Assembly (NCBI GenBank): GCA_020634035.1 | Contig: JACKCM010000004.1 | Location: forward strand, 496,001 to 560,000 | Reading direction: 5' to 3' | DNA: 64,000 bases | Origin: Candidatus Obscuribacterales bacterium | GTDB lineage: Bacteria > Cyanobacteriota > Vampirovibrionia > Obscuribacterales > Obscuribacteraceae | Shown: positions 52,269-61,065 of the stretch, piece by piece | Layout: every line of letters starts with the position of its first letter | Numbering within the stretch: position 1 is the first letter of the stretch | The notes under the pieces: model-generated | Seen by the model: the letters and a program-made list of their open reading frames with translations, nothing else | Told to the model about the DNA's origin: nothing | Databases searched by the model: none | Program-made: the position numbers and the translations under genes

Positions 52269-55112
52269 ATGCCCGACCCCAAGGAAACAGAATCCGACTG
52301 GAGACCCGATAGCGAAATCTTTTCTAGCTCTAAAGCCGGATTTGATGTGCTGGATCTATTTAAGAGTGAGAGTAAACCTTCGAATAGCAGAATCGATTTT
52401 GCTCCTCCTTCTCCTTCTATAGATTCGTTCAATGTCGACTTCAACTCTCTTGAAAAGCCGGTGAAATTGACCCAGCTTCTGGAGAACACGGCAAATTGGA
52501 GCGATTCTGCCGTATCTACAACACCGACAACCCGCAAGCCTGTCTTCGGTCGAGTAAATGACGCCCTGGTAGCTGTAGGCAAAGAAGGTCTTCTGGTTCG
52601 AGACGGCCGTATAGAAGAGCCCGGTTCCGATCAAAGTCCGGTGGTGCAAGAGGTGACCACCGAGGACGGGATTTATAAACGAGACGAAAAAGGGCGTATC
52701 TCTTCTACTGCCCCAGAAGCCGGCCGGACCGGACCGAAACGAGAATTCGAATATGATGACCCCGCTGTCACCGACAAGCCCTCGAAGGTGACAATCGGAG
52801 ACGACGTCTATGTCCGCAAAGGACCGATTACCTCTTCGGGTAAGCCGGTTCAAGAAGACGGATTCGATATGCATAACTGGACCGTCTATGATCGAAGCGG
52901 AAACTTTAAGAGAGACTGGTACGGCGATATGAAAATCAGTCCTGATGGGGTATTCAGTCGCTATGAAAATGACAAGCGAAGCTTGGCTCTGGAAGGCGCC
53001 GACGGTAAGCCACTATCCGCTGAGGAAGCGGCCAGGCGCAATGCTGACGGTATCTGGCCTGGCACCATAGAAGTTGTCCGCCCGGACGGCTCCGAATTGA
53101 AAGCGACTTTGAAAGGTCATGTAGTACAAGAGTTGCTGGAGTCATCCCAGGGTACAGATACAGAGAACGGCGAGAAGCATGTCTGGAAAAAGGACGGAGA
53201 ACGCTGGACTTGTGACACTCTTCCGGGTGAGGAGCGTCGGGAGCTTTCGGTGGGAGCCGACGGCAGTTTGAGCTATGTCGATAAAGAAGGACTGAAACAC
53301 CGGCAAGAACGGAACGCTGCCTCTGAAGTGGAGGATGGCGAAAGTGGCTTGACCTACGGCTTCGATCCTCACCACCGCTTAATTTCGGTTACAGGAGAAG
53401 AGGGCGCGCGCAAGCTGACCTATGGTGATGACGGCAAACTGGCTTCGGTAGAGAGCACCTGGGGCGGTTCGTCGAATCGCTGGACTCGTGATACTAAAAA
53501 TAGTGCAGGCCAGTGGCAAGAGAGTCCCGGAGGCAGAGTGGCAGATAAGCTCAGAGTGCTGGAAAGCGGAGAAATTGAGCATGTCACTGCTTCGGGCGAG
53601 AGACGTATCGAGGCTTTGAATCTTAAGAAAGTGGATTTCGACTCTTCCGACCGTCCTTACAAAGTGAGCTTTCCTTCCGGTGCCGAACGCATTCTAGAGT
53701 ATGACAATCAGGGGCTTTCCCGGGTGCTCGATCGAGTCCCATCTGAGAAGGGCGGAGAGAATCTCGAATGGAAGCGAGATGGGTCCGACAATAGTTTTGT
53801 CTCGATGCGGGACAACAGTAAAGTCTATCGACGGGAGCAAATGAATGTCACCGCCGACGGTGATCTGGAGTATAAAGGAGCCGACGGACGTGCCCATGCT
53901 TCCAGAGCCGAAGACATCGATCGATTAGCCCGCGGTGAGTTTGTACTCGGCTCCGAGTCACTGCTCGAAGCCCGGGATTCTCTACTGCAGTCCATTGATA
54001 ATGCCGGTCTGTCTTCCGACCGTTTCAAAGGCTGGATGAAAGAGTTCGAGGATAGAGCCACCCGAAATAAAATAGATCAAGAGAAAGTGGTGCGTACTTT
54101 CAACAATCTCTCCGACCTCTTGAGCGCTCCCAGCCAGGGCGGTCCCTATGACCTTGATCAACGCAAGGTAATTGCAGATTGTGCCATGCATAACCTGGCC
54201 CGGCCGATGGAGATAGATCAGGGGGCTCACCCCACTTGTAACGTCACGTCGGTGGAGGTTTATGCCGCTGTGCGTCATCCTGATGCCTATACAAGTTTGC
54301 TTCGTGATGTCTCCACGACCGGTTCCTGGACAGCCCTGACCGGCAAGGTCGGTCATCCGCCTGCCGAATCCATGGCACCCGGAAAAGACGAGCTTTCTTA
54401 TGATCTGGACCGACCTGATTCGGGCAAACGCAATCTGGCCAGCCAGGCGTTTCAGATGACCCTGATTAACACCATGTATGAAACCGGGGAGATGAACACC
54501 GACAAAGAAGACCGTTCGGCTATTCGCTATGTTCTGCAACCGTCACAGACCATAACCAAACGGGAAGGAAATGCCGTGATCACGATGGAGACCGGCGAGG
54601 ACACCCTGGTAAGAGATGGTAATACCTTGAAGAATGCCAAAGGGCAAAAGATAGACGGACCGGAGATGGTGCAGGACAATGTTCTGCGCTCCTGTGAAAT
54701 CCTCTTCGGTGAAACCCCGCCCCATATAGAGAACGCTTCTTATGCGGACATCAACGGACGCCGCCACTACGAAAGTGATCTGATTTCGAAAGAGCGCTTA
54801 TTAGAATTGAAAGATAAAAACCAATTTCCTGTTCTCACTCCCACCATGGGAGGCATGCATGCCCAGACCATTCACGATGTCTGGGAGGACAAAAGAAACG
54901 GAGACCTCTGGGTGCTGCTCGATAACCAGCATGGAGAGCCGGAGGTAAAAGGCAATGATCGCAAGAGTGGCGAAGGGGATGGAGACGGCTGGATCAAGCT
55001 GGATGCCCTGCATCGCACCCTGAGAATGGGCGGTGAAGGCAGAGGTTACGGATTGCCGGTGATGCCGCAGATAACGAAGAGTCAGCATCCATCTGAGATC
55101 AATAACAGATAG
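52269..55112 (+). CDS. Leaderless protein with RHS/YD-like repeats and a candidate papain-like cysteine peptidase domain
   Basis: 947 residues from the ATG at 52269 (TTG at 52254 possible). The first 80 residues are low-complexity. From about 90 to 560 are RHS/YD-type beta repeats (TVYDRSGNFKRDWYGDMKIS, GLTYGFDPHHRLISVTGEEG, TYGDDGKLASVEST). The C-terminal part (about 580-940) has DQGAHPTC with Gln651 and Cys657, separated by six residues exactly as the oxyanion Gln and nucleophile Cys of papain. His864 (in GGMHAQTIH) and Asn886 or Asp885 (in WVLLDNQHG) would complete the site. No signal peptide is seen. I cannot name the family; it could be a secreted effector or processing enzyme. Confidence 0.82.
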   Translation: MPDPKETESDWRPDSEIFSSSKAGFDVLDLFKSESKPSNSRIDFAPPSPSIDSFNVDFNSLEKPVKLTQLLENTANWSDSAVSTTPTTRKPVFGRVNDALVAVGKEGLLVRDGRIEEPGSDQSPVVQEVTTEDGIYKRDEKGRISSTAPEAGRTGPKREFEYDDPAVTDKPSKVTIGDDVYVRKGPITSSGKPVQEDGFDMHNWTVYDRSGNFKRDWYGDMKISPDGVFSRYENDKRSLALEGADGKPLSAEEAARRNADGIWPGTIEVVRPDGSELKATLKGHVVQELLESSQGTDTENGEKHVWKKDGERWTCDTLPGEERRELSVGADGSLSYVDKEGLKHRQERNAASEVEDGESGLTYGFDPHHRLISVTGEEGARKLTYGDDGKLASVESTWGGSSNRWTRDTKNSAGQWQESPGGRVADKLRVLESGEIEHVTASGERRIEALNLKKVDFDSSDRPYKVSFPSGAERILEYDNQGLSRVLDRVPSEKGGENLEWKRDGSDNSFVSMRDNSKVYRREQMNVTADGDLEYKGADGRAHASRAEDIDRLARGEFVLGSESLLEARDSLLQSIDNAGLSSDRFKGWMKEFEDRATRNKIDQEKVVRTFNNLSDLLSAPSQGGPYDLDQRKVIADCAMHNLARPMEIDQGAHPTCNVTSVEVYAAVRHPDAYTSLLRDVSTTGSWTALTGKVGHPPAESMAPGKDELSYDLDRPDSGKRNLASQAFQMTLINTMYETGEMNTDKEDRSAIRYVLQPSQTITKREGNAVITMETGEDTLVRDGNTLKNAKGQKIDGPEMVQDNVLRSCEILFGETPPHIENASYADINGRRHYESDLISKERLLELKDKNQFPVLTPTMGGMHAQTIHDVWEDKRNGDLWVLLDNQHGEPEVKGNDRKSGEGDGDGWIKLDALHRTLRMGGEGRGYGLPVMPQITKSQHPSEINNR

Positions 55113-55115
55113 TGT

Positions 55116-55613
55116 CTATTTGAAATAGATGTCCACATAGTCTGTGACATGGTCGCAGGGATTGTCCATCTCTTTGAGGCGCCAGTACTTTCGCTTTCCT
55201 TTTATGGCAAAGTTCATCTCGCCTTCGCGAAGACAGGGCTTGCCTTCATTTATATGAGAAACTCTGGTCTCTATCTTGCCCTTGAATTTGAACTGTCCAC
55301 TGGCTACCTCGGTAATAACACCATCGATGGTCAGCCAGTCGGGATCTTTGCTCTTGGAGCGCTGCTCCCCTTTGATGGTCAAAAGACCGTTCTTTTCGGT
55401 GACGGTGGCCGAGCCGAATTTTTCCCAGCTTATCCATTGTAAGGAGAGCATGTGCTTGCCCAGCAGTTTTTTCTTCTCGGCGGCGTCTTTGACCAGGGTT
55501 TTAGCCTGGTTCTCAGCCCAGGCAGGGGTGAAGAAGGTGCCCAATATGAAGAAGGAGGCTAATATCAGCCCGAAAGCGGGGGCTTTGAGCGTTGTATATA
55601 TAGATCGGGGCAT
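55116..55613 (-). CDS. Exported protein of unknown function
   Basis: 165 residues. A signal peptide (APAFGLILASFFILGTFFTP) ends at PAWA. The mature part is beta-strand rich (ATVTEKNGLLTIKGEQRSK, FKFKGKIETRVSHINEGKPC), with two cysteines that could pair. The end of the gene is 3 bp from the convergent RHS-like gene. GGAG lies 6 nt before the start. No domain recognised. Confidence 0.78.
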   Translation of the reverse strand: MPRSIYTTLKAPAFGLILASFFILGTFFTPAWAENQAKTLVKDAAEKKKLLGKHMLSLQWISWEKFGSATVTEKNGLLTIKGEQRSKSKDPDWLTIDGVITEVASGQFKFKGKIETRVSHINEGKPCLREGEMNFAIKGKRKYWRLKEMDNPCDHVTDYVDIYFK

Positions 55614-55732
55614 GGGTCACTCCTGCGTCCTGGACAAGATCCGCATTATCGCACCTGGTCTGAAGTCCGGCCTGCTTAAAATTTTGGAAGAAAGTGGTTA
55701 CTTCGGGGTAACCGATGTTAGAATATTAATTA

Positions 55733-55746
55733 ACCGACCGGTTGGT
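55733..55746. promoter_or_regulatory. TetR-type operator upstream of the diiron protein operon
   Basis: ACC-g-ACCGGT-t-GGT is a dyad in which the outer ACC/GGT and the central ACCGGT are symmetric. It is of the kind bound by TetR-family regulators. It follows a possible -10 element (TATTAAT, 55724-55730) and lies 36 bp before the start of the operon, which itself encodes a TetR protein. Autoregulation is the simplest reading. Confidence 0.65.
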
Positions 55747-55782
55747 CAGCGTATCTTCCCTCCTGTCTTGAGGATCTTTTCT

Positions 55783-56889
55783 ATGTCCACCACAGAGAAA
55801 ACCACCGAGCCCGAGTCCATGACCGGCAAGCATCATCTTGCTCCGCCTCCCGATCAATATGACAAGATGCCGGATCCCCAGGAGCTTTTACTCAACGCCG
55901 AAAGTGCTCCCAAGATTACCGACAGGCTCAATATCTTTCCTTTTGACTGGCGGGTAGAGACCCCTCGCCTGATGGACATCTATGAAGATTCTCGCGATCC
56001 GGGCTGGTCGCCCAGCAAGCTGCCCTGGGAGACCCTCGATGTGGACTCGCTTACTTTAGATCAGCGCTATGCCATCTCTTACTGGTTTGCCCTGCTTTCT
56101 GTCTTCGATGCCTCGGGACCGGCCGTATTTGCCCGGGCTATGATCCATGCCTACGAAACCCACGAAGAGGACGCGATCCGAAAATGCTTCTTCTCTGTGA
56201 CCCGGGACGAGATGAATCACGAAGAGGTTTGCGGGCGGGCAATCAATAAATTGACTCCCAATGGTCCCCTGGGCTTCGAGCCCCAGACCGAACTGGGCAA
56301 ACTGGCTCGCAATAACGTGGAGTGGCTCTATCACAATGGCGCCCGTTACTGGAGAGGCTATAAAAAAGCGGTGGAGATGTATCCGATGGGTATTCTCTTC
56401 AGCTCCTTCCTCTTCGGAGAGGTGGCTTCCTCCACGCTGTTCCATTCTATGTACGAAAAGACCACCATCCCCGTCTTTAAAGAAGCCTTCAAGAACATTG
56501 GTCGGGATGAAGGTCGGCACCTGAGCTTCTGTCTTGCTCTTCTCAAAGAGATTCTGCCCAAGATGAGCGAAGAGGAGAAAGACATCGTCACCAAGCAGTT
56601 CAGAGCTGGTTTCATCTTCCTCTCAGGTATTCTCTACGAGCCTCCGGCTGACTTCTGGCAATTGCCCGAGACTTTCCTTCCTGCCCAGAGGCTGTTAGAA
56701 GAGAAAGCCAGAGAAGCCGGCTTCGGTATACTCGATCATGAGCAGCGCAAAGAAAACTGGAGAACCGCCGTGGTTCGTCTGAAGACCATTGTCGAACCCC
56801 ATGGTGTGAAATTCCCTGCTCTGCCCGAGATCGATGTCGACGGAGAAGACGTGGCCTTCGATCCAGAGAAGATCGTGCCGATTTTCTAA
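55783..56889 (+). CDS. Ferritin-like diiron protein (oxygenase-like)
   Basis: About 368 residues from the ATG at 55783, with GAGGA 8 nt upstream. The helical core carries two ExxH pairs, Glu143/His146 (RDEMNHEEV) and Glu243/His246 (RDEGRHLSF), a further Glu213 (FGEVASS) and glutamates in HAYETHEED near 128. These would bind a two-iron centre as in AurF-like N-oxygenases, acyl-ACP desaturases and ribonucleotide reductase R2. The substrate is unknown. The gene ends in TAATG, overlapping the start of a TetR gene. Confidence 0.85.
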   Translation: MSTTEKTTEPESMTGKHHLAPPPDQYDKMPDPQELLLNAESAPKITDRLNIFPFDWRVETPRLMDIYEDSRDPGWSPSKLPWETLDVDSLTLDQRYAISYWFALLSVFDASGPAVFARAMIHAYETHEEDAIRKCFFSVTRDEMNHEEVCGRAINKLTPNGPLGFEPQTELGKLARNNVEWLYHNGARYWRGYKKAVEMYPMGILFSSFLFGEVASSTLFHSMYEKTTIPVFKEAFKNIGRDEGRHLSFCLALLKEILPKMSEEEKDIVTKQFRAGFIFLSGILYEPPADFWQLPETFLPAQRLLEEKAREAGFGILDHEQRKENWRTAVVRLKTIVEPHGVKFPALPEIDVDGEDVAFDPEKIVPIF

Positions 56890-57509
56890 TGGTCAGACCC
56901 CGGGCTGAAAATTATGAGGAGCGGCGCCAGGAATTGCTTGATGCCGCTGCCTCGATGTTTGCTGAAAAAGGCTTCGATGGGGCCTCGATGGCTCAAATCG
57001 CCAACAGTTGCGGTGTATCCAAAGCGCTTCTCTATCACTATTACAAATCCAAAGAGGAGTTGCTCTATTCGATGCTGCTTTCCCACTGTCTGTTGCTGGT
57101 TAGAACTGGCGAAGAGGCGGTGGCGAATGTAGATCTAGATCAGAGCTTCGCCGGTTCCGACCAGGATAAGGCGCGTGCTCAATTAGATTCTCTGGTTCGC
57201 AGTCTGATGCAGCTTTATATCGAATCCCGGGACAAACATGTGGTTCTTTTGAACAACCTTCATGCCCTTCCCCCAGAACAGCAGATTGAGATCAAACAGC
57301 TCGAAAAGAATCTGGTCGCTATCATAAAAGGCTTGTTGAAAGAGCTGAAGCCGGGAGCCACCGAAGAAGTGCGAACAGCCCTGGCAATGTATCTGATGGG
57401 GGCTGTTAACTGGACCTATACCTGGTTCAAGTCAGATGGACCGGTGTCTCATGACGAGTACGCTTCGCTTGCTACCAGTACATTTCTCCATGGTATCGAA
57501 GCAGGGTGA
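56889..57509 (+). CDS. TetR-family transcriptional regulator
   Basis: 206 residues. The N-terminal helix-turn-helix (RRQELLDAAASMFAEKGFDG, MAQIANSCGVSKALLYHYYK) is typical of TetR. The C-terminal ligand domain ends with VNWTYTWFKSDGPVSHDEYA, a pattern I associate with the PaaR/FadR-like group controlling acyl-CoA and phenylacetate genes. The start overlaps the diiron gene stop, and the stop overlaps the next gene's start (TGATG), so three genes are coupled. A matching operator is at 55733-55746. Confidence 0.92.
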   Translation: MVRPRAENYEERRQELLDAAASMFAEKGFDGASMAQIANSCGVSKALLYHYYKSKEELLYSMLLSHCLLLVRTGEEAVANVDLDQSFAGSDQDKARAQLDSLVRSLMQLYIESRDKHVVLLNNLHALPPEQQIEIKQLEKNLVAIIKGLLKELKPGATEEVRTALAMYLMGAVNWTYTWFKSDGPVSHDEYASLATSTFLHGIEAG

Positions 57510-57922
57510 TGAAGAATAAGGTCACTCTTCTTTGTCTTGGCTTTGCCTGCTTTGCGGTGGCTGTTGTCTCTTTGTCGGCTATTTACTCTCACCTGACATT
57601 ACCCGGGCGTCAGAGCGTTGATGGCACCATAATCGGTGTCCTGGACAACAATCGATTCAAAATAAGAATTCTCTGTCGATACAAAGTAGACGATCGTACC
57701 TATGTATGTCCGGTTATGGTCGACAGAGATAAAGATAAAGCTTCCCCGAAAAAGGGTGATCACTTTGTCTTATATTTCAATCCCGATTCTCCTGCCGATA
57801 TTTCTTTGAATCCGAAGAAAAAGGACGGAGCGCTTCCTGTTTTATATGCTCTGGGTGCAGTCTTTGGCCTTGGCGGCGCGGTCTGGTTTTTTAAATCGGC
57901 CAGAGCCAAGCAGCTTCCGTGA
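57509..57922 (+). CDS. DUF3592-like membrane protein
   Basis: About 137 residues from the ATG at 57509, overlapping the TetR stop. Helix 1 (LLCLGFACFAVAVVSLSAIY) and helix 2 (PVLYALGAVFGLGGAVWFF) frame an extracytoplasmic beta part with CRYKVDDRTYVCPVMVDRD and GDHFVLYFNPDSP, characteristic of DUF3592. Role unknown; its coupling to the diiron gene suggests it is part of the same response. Confidence 0.78.
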   Translation: MKNKVTLLCLGFACFAVAVVSLSAIYSHLTLPGRQSVDGTIIGVLDNNRFKIRILCRYKVDDRTYVCPVMVDRDKDKASPKKGDHFVLYFNPDSPADISLNPKKKDGALPVLYALGAVFGLGGAVWFFKSARAKQLP

Positions 57923-57960
57923 CGGTAGTGTGACAGGAAACAGTCACGTTGTCGTTATTT
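57922..57960 (+). terminator. Terminator-like hairpin after the diiron operon
   Basis: ACGGTAGTGTGAC (57922-57934) and GTCACGTTGTCGT (57943-57955) pair over 13 positions, four of them G-T, with an 8-nt loop, followed by TATTT. It starts inside the stop codon of the DUF3592-like gene. The T-tract is weak, so termination efficiency is uncertain. Confidence 0.45.
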
Positions 57961-58062
57961 CGAAGGGTTATCTTCTAAGTATCGAAAGAAAAGTTTTAGA
58001 GCGAGGAAGGGCGGTTCGAATTCACGGACCGTTCTTCTACTTTTTGAGGTTATACTTCTTTT

Positions 58063-60282
58063 GTGGAAGATAACTTTTGCAGCATCTGTCTGCAGCCGAA
58101 AACTAAAGAGACCTCAGGCAGCTTGACCCAATGGGTGAGTGCCTGTCGTTGTGATTTGATCTCTTTAGAAGAAGAGCTCTTTCAGACTTTGAAGAGTTGC
58201 AGGCTCTGCCATAAGAGAATCTCTCTAACCAGCCACGGTAGCTTTACCCAGTGGATCTTTCGCTCGGATCTCTGCACCTGCCACCATCCGGAACCCATCG
58301 TCGAATCAGATATCGAAGAAGCACCGTCAAGTTCCAGCGATTGCCTTGAGCCTGTTGCAGTAACTTATCCGGCGCTGGAACTTGACGGTGTTGACTTTCC
58401 AGGAGGGCGCTATCAGCCGATAGAAGAGATTGGAAGAGGCTCTGTCAGCACGGTCTATCGAGCCCTGGATAAGCTTCTCAATAAGGTGGTAGCGGTCAAG
58501 CTGATCGGTCGATTGGATCCTGATCTGGTGGTCTCTTTTCAGACCGAAGCCAAGATAATCTCTCAACTAAAGCATGAAAACATTGTCGAAGTCCTGGATA
58601 TAAGCAGTACGGAAGCAGGCACACCCTATATGGTGCTTGAATATTGCCCCGGGGTCACTCTGGCGGAATTCCTTCAGCAAGAAGGACCGCAGCCGCTCGA
58701 GCTTTGCATCGACATTATGATACAGATTCTCTATGCTCTCGATCATGCCCACAGCCGCCAGCCTCCGGTATATCATCGCGATCTGAAGCCTGCTAATGTT
58801 TTGCTTACCAGAGATGAAGAGGGGCACTTTTCAATTAAACTAATTGATTTCGGCATTGCCACCAATCCCGGTTCTCAATCCGGAGGCTCAATTGCTGGAA
58901 CACTGCCGTATATGAGTCCTGACCAGGCCAGGGGTCTTATGTTTGATCAAAGATCAGAGATCTATTCTGCAGGTTGTGTCTTCTTCGAATTGCTCACCGG
59001 TAGACCGCCCTATAGCGGTGATGATCCTGTCTCTATTCTTGCAGACAAGATACAGATGAATAAAGATTTTGCAGATGAGCTACAAAAGCATATTCTCGAT
59101 TCCAATAGAGCAACTGAGCTGGACGCGATTCTGAAGCGCTGTCTTTCGCCTGATTTAGACAAGCGTTTTCAATCGACAAAAGAGTTTATATCTCACCTCT
59201 CTTCGATTCTGAATCCCGAAAAGGAGGCAGTGCGTCCCGGGCTAGAGTCTTCAAAGCGATCTGATTCGGTGGCGTTTATCGCTCTTTTCTTCGGACTGGC
59301 TGCTCTTGCCGGTTTCGCTTACGTATGGACTGGAGCCCCATTTTTTCAGTCGGATGATTCAGTAACCCAAAATTCTTTTACCAGGCCTGAAGTTGAACAG
59401 GAGGGCAATTATATAACCGGAAAGATCTTCTCTCAAACTGCTGATTTCGGAGTCTTTCGCGAGGTATCAGAAGGCACTGTGCAAGCGGCGAAACTGAGCG
59501 ATAACAACAGTCTCAATAAGATAAAAGATCGCAGGGATATTCAACATCTTATTCTCAATCACAGTATGGTGGACGGCAAAGGGCTGAAATATCTGACCGA
59601 GATGCCGCTTGTCTCTTTGCATTTAGAAGGCTTGCCGATTGTAGATAGCGACATCGATACGCTTGCTTCTATCAAAACCTTGCACAGTCTCAATCTTGGT
59701 CGAAGCAATATCACCGGGGTCGGTCTCGATAGTCTTAAAAGCCTGGTTTTTCTAAAAGTTTCAAGAACCGATTTGAATGACGAGGGCTTGCAAGCGATAT
59801 TGCGCATGAATCAGCTGGAGAGCCTCACTCTTTCTGCCAGTCAATGCAGCACCTCTGGGATCAAGAGATTTTTCGAGCAGATGCATTTAAAAAGGCTGAC
59901 GATTTTCGGCAACGATATCAAGCCGGAGCTGCTTACTTATTTGAGGCGGTCTCGCACTCTCGAACAGCTCGAGTTCGACGGTCGCAATGTCAGTGCAAAG
60001 GATATACAGGCTTTGTATAAGTTTCCTGTAAAGCGACTGACCTTTACCTTCACCAGCTCTATTGCCGGTAGCGCCTTCAGACAGCCTCGTTCGCAAGAAG
60101 CCTTGAAAAGTCTCACTCGATTGAAAGAGATCGATTTACTGGAGGGTATGCTCGATTACAGGCGACTGGCCGAACTCAAAAACTTATTGCCGAATTGCAA
60201 GATTAGTTTGAACGAGCCGCTGCATGATGATCCTGATTTCACCAGGGGTATGGAGATTACTCCTGAAGACGTCAACTTTTAG
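58063..60282 (+). CDS. Receptor-like Ser/Thr kinase with tandem Cys-rich N-terminal modules and LRR-like tail
   Basis: 739 residues. Two cysteine modules come first: Cys6-x2-Cys9...Cys28-x-Cys30 and Cys46-x2-Cys49...Cys71-x-Cys73, each with GS[LF]TQW between the pairs; they look like zinc-binding ribbons. A short acidic linker leads to the kinase domain (about 117-385): GRGSVSTVYRA loop, VAVKLIGR, HRDLKPAN with Asp240, IDFGIAT. A membrane helix (VAFIALFFGLAALAGFAYVW) follows, then LRR-like repeats (about 475-720). The end has DFTRGME...F. Start is a GTG at 58063; GAGGT is 12 nt upstream. It is a close sister of the kinase at 61543. Confidence 0.92.
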   Translation: MEDNFCSICLQPKTKETSGSLTQWVSACRCDLISLEEELFQTLKSCRLCHKRISLTSHGSFTQWIFRSDLCTCHHPEPIVESDIEEAPSSSSDCLEPVAVTYPALELDGVDFPGGRYQPIEEIGRGSVSTVYRALDKLLNKVVAVKLIGRLDPDLVVSFQTEAKIISQLKHENIVEVLDISSTEAGTPYMVLEYCPGVTLAEFLQQEGPQPLELCIDIMIQILYALDHAHSRQPPVYHRDLKPANVLLTRDEEGHFSIKLIDFGIATNPGSQSGGSIAGTLPYMSPDQARGLMFDQRSEIYSAGCVFFELLTGRPPYSGDDPVSILADKIQMNKDFADELQKHILDSNRATELDAILKRCLSPDLDKRFQSTKEFISHLSSILNPEKEAVRPGLESSKRSDSVAFIALFFGLAALAGFAYVWTGAPFFQSDDSVTQNSFTRPEVEQEGNYITGKIFSQTADFGVFREVSEGTVQAAKLSDNNSLNKIKDRRDIQHLILNHSMVDGKGLKYLTEMPLVSLHLEGLPIVDSDIDTLASIKTLHSLNLGRSNITGVGLDSLKSLVFLKVSRTDLNDEGLQAILRMNQLESLTLSASQCSTSGIKRFFEQMHLKRLTIFGNDIKPELLTYLRRSRTLEQLEFDGRNVSAKDIQALYKFPVKRLTFTFTSSIAGSAFRQPRSQEALKSLTRLKEIDLLEGMLDYRRLAELKNLLPNCKISLNEPLHDDPDFTRGMEITPEDVNF

Positions 60283-60289
60283 AGAGTCG

Positions 60290-60489
60290 CTATTTTCTTC
60301 CTTCCAGATTGATGAGGACATTGCTTCTTCGTAGATGCGTCCTGGATTGAAGGTCACGTCTCCGACAAAGCGATGTTTTTCTCCGATAGCTTTTTCGAAA
60401 GTTTCAAGCACCTTTTCATATAGCTTTCGAGCTGCCTCCAGCTTTCCCTGGCAGCGAAGGGTGTCGGCCACCACGGCGCTGTCATTTTG
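60290..60489 (-). pseudogene. Remnant of a TPR (kinesin-light-chain type) gene
   Basis: The minus-strand frame reads QNDSAVVADTLRCQGKLEAA, then KLYEKVLETFEKAIGEKHRF and VGDVTFNPGRIYEE, two parts of a TPR array of the kinesin-light-chain type. A stop codon (TAA) interrupts upstream of QND, and the TLR-CQGK junction seems to have lost several residues relative to the usual repeat. It is flanked by no start. This looks like decay of a TPR gene after a rearrangement. Confidence 0.5.
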
Positions 60490-61065
60490 TTATAGAGTGC
60501 TCGTGTAGAACAACTCCTGTTTCTTGAATTTCCGAGACAGCGAAACTCTTCTAGGCTCATGAAGGCTTCTGTCTTATTTAGAACAAAAGTTACGCTATTT
60601 GCTTCTGTTCGTGCGGTAGAGACCGAAGTTGAAGTGTCTTGCTTTTATTCTCATTGCTGCTATGAAAGTGGTGCCGATCAGGCCGAGAACCATGAGTCTG
60701 GCAGCTCCCGGTCTTTTTGTGCCCGAGGAGAGTAATACCACCAGTAGTTTGAACAAAAAGCACTTCCTTTCTGTGCAGTTCAATTATTTTTATGAATTGT
60801 CTGTCCTTTTCGATCTGTTGTCAAATCGCCCTGGCTCGACCGACCCTGATATATGCGACGCATTTTCAAACAAGACCACTTGTATATCGCCTGCTATGGG
60901 TCAGGTGACCGATGGGGTAAATCGGTCACTTGACCCAGGCAAGATTGGTTGATTGATGGATTCTCGCACACAGCATCAATCGCTATGCTGTTAAAAGTCG
61001 GGTCCATCAGTTGGATTTGTGGCAGGAATCGAATTTCTAGAGCAGCTAGAGCAGGTGAATTAGCA
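60490..61065. other. Gene-poor region between the sister kinases
   Basis: Apart from the TPR remnant to its left, I see no convincing gene. A 62-codon minus frame (60595-60783) has a hydrophobic end followed by basic residues (ARLMVLGLIGTTFIAAMRIK), and a 107-codon plus frame overlaps it; neither has a ribosome site or a recognisable domain. The region contains a strong 16-bp palindrome (60898-60936). The stretch may be the site of past rearrangement. Confidence 0.45.
60898..60936. repeat. 16-bp near-perfect inverted repeat
   Basis: GGGTCAGGTGACCGAT (60898-60913), a 7-nt loop and ATCGGTCACTTGACCC (60921-60936) pair at 15 of 16 positions, with one G-T wobble. It has no T-tract on either strand, so it is not a typical intrinsic terminator. 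It may be an operator, a REP-like element or a recombination site. Confidence 0.7.

Noticed and set aside
55276..55782. Long upstream extension of the diiron protein
   Set aside because: It is antisense to the exported protein at 55116-55613 and crosses the TetR operator; the ATG at 55783 has a good ribosome site.
60595..60783. Minus frame ending in a hydrophobic stretch and basic residues, like a PEP-CTERM-type sorting tail
   Set aside because: The required motif before the helix is absent and the frame is isolated; it may be part of a decayed gene but cannot be supported.
60629..60952. 107-codon plus-strand frame between the kinases
   Set aside because: No ribosome site or domain, it runs into the palindrome, and it overlaps another random-looking frame.
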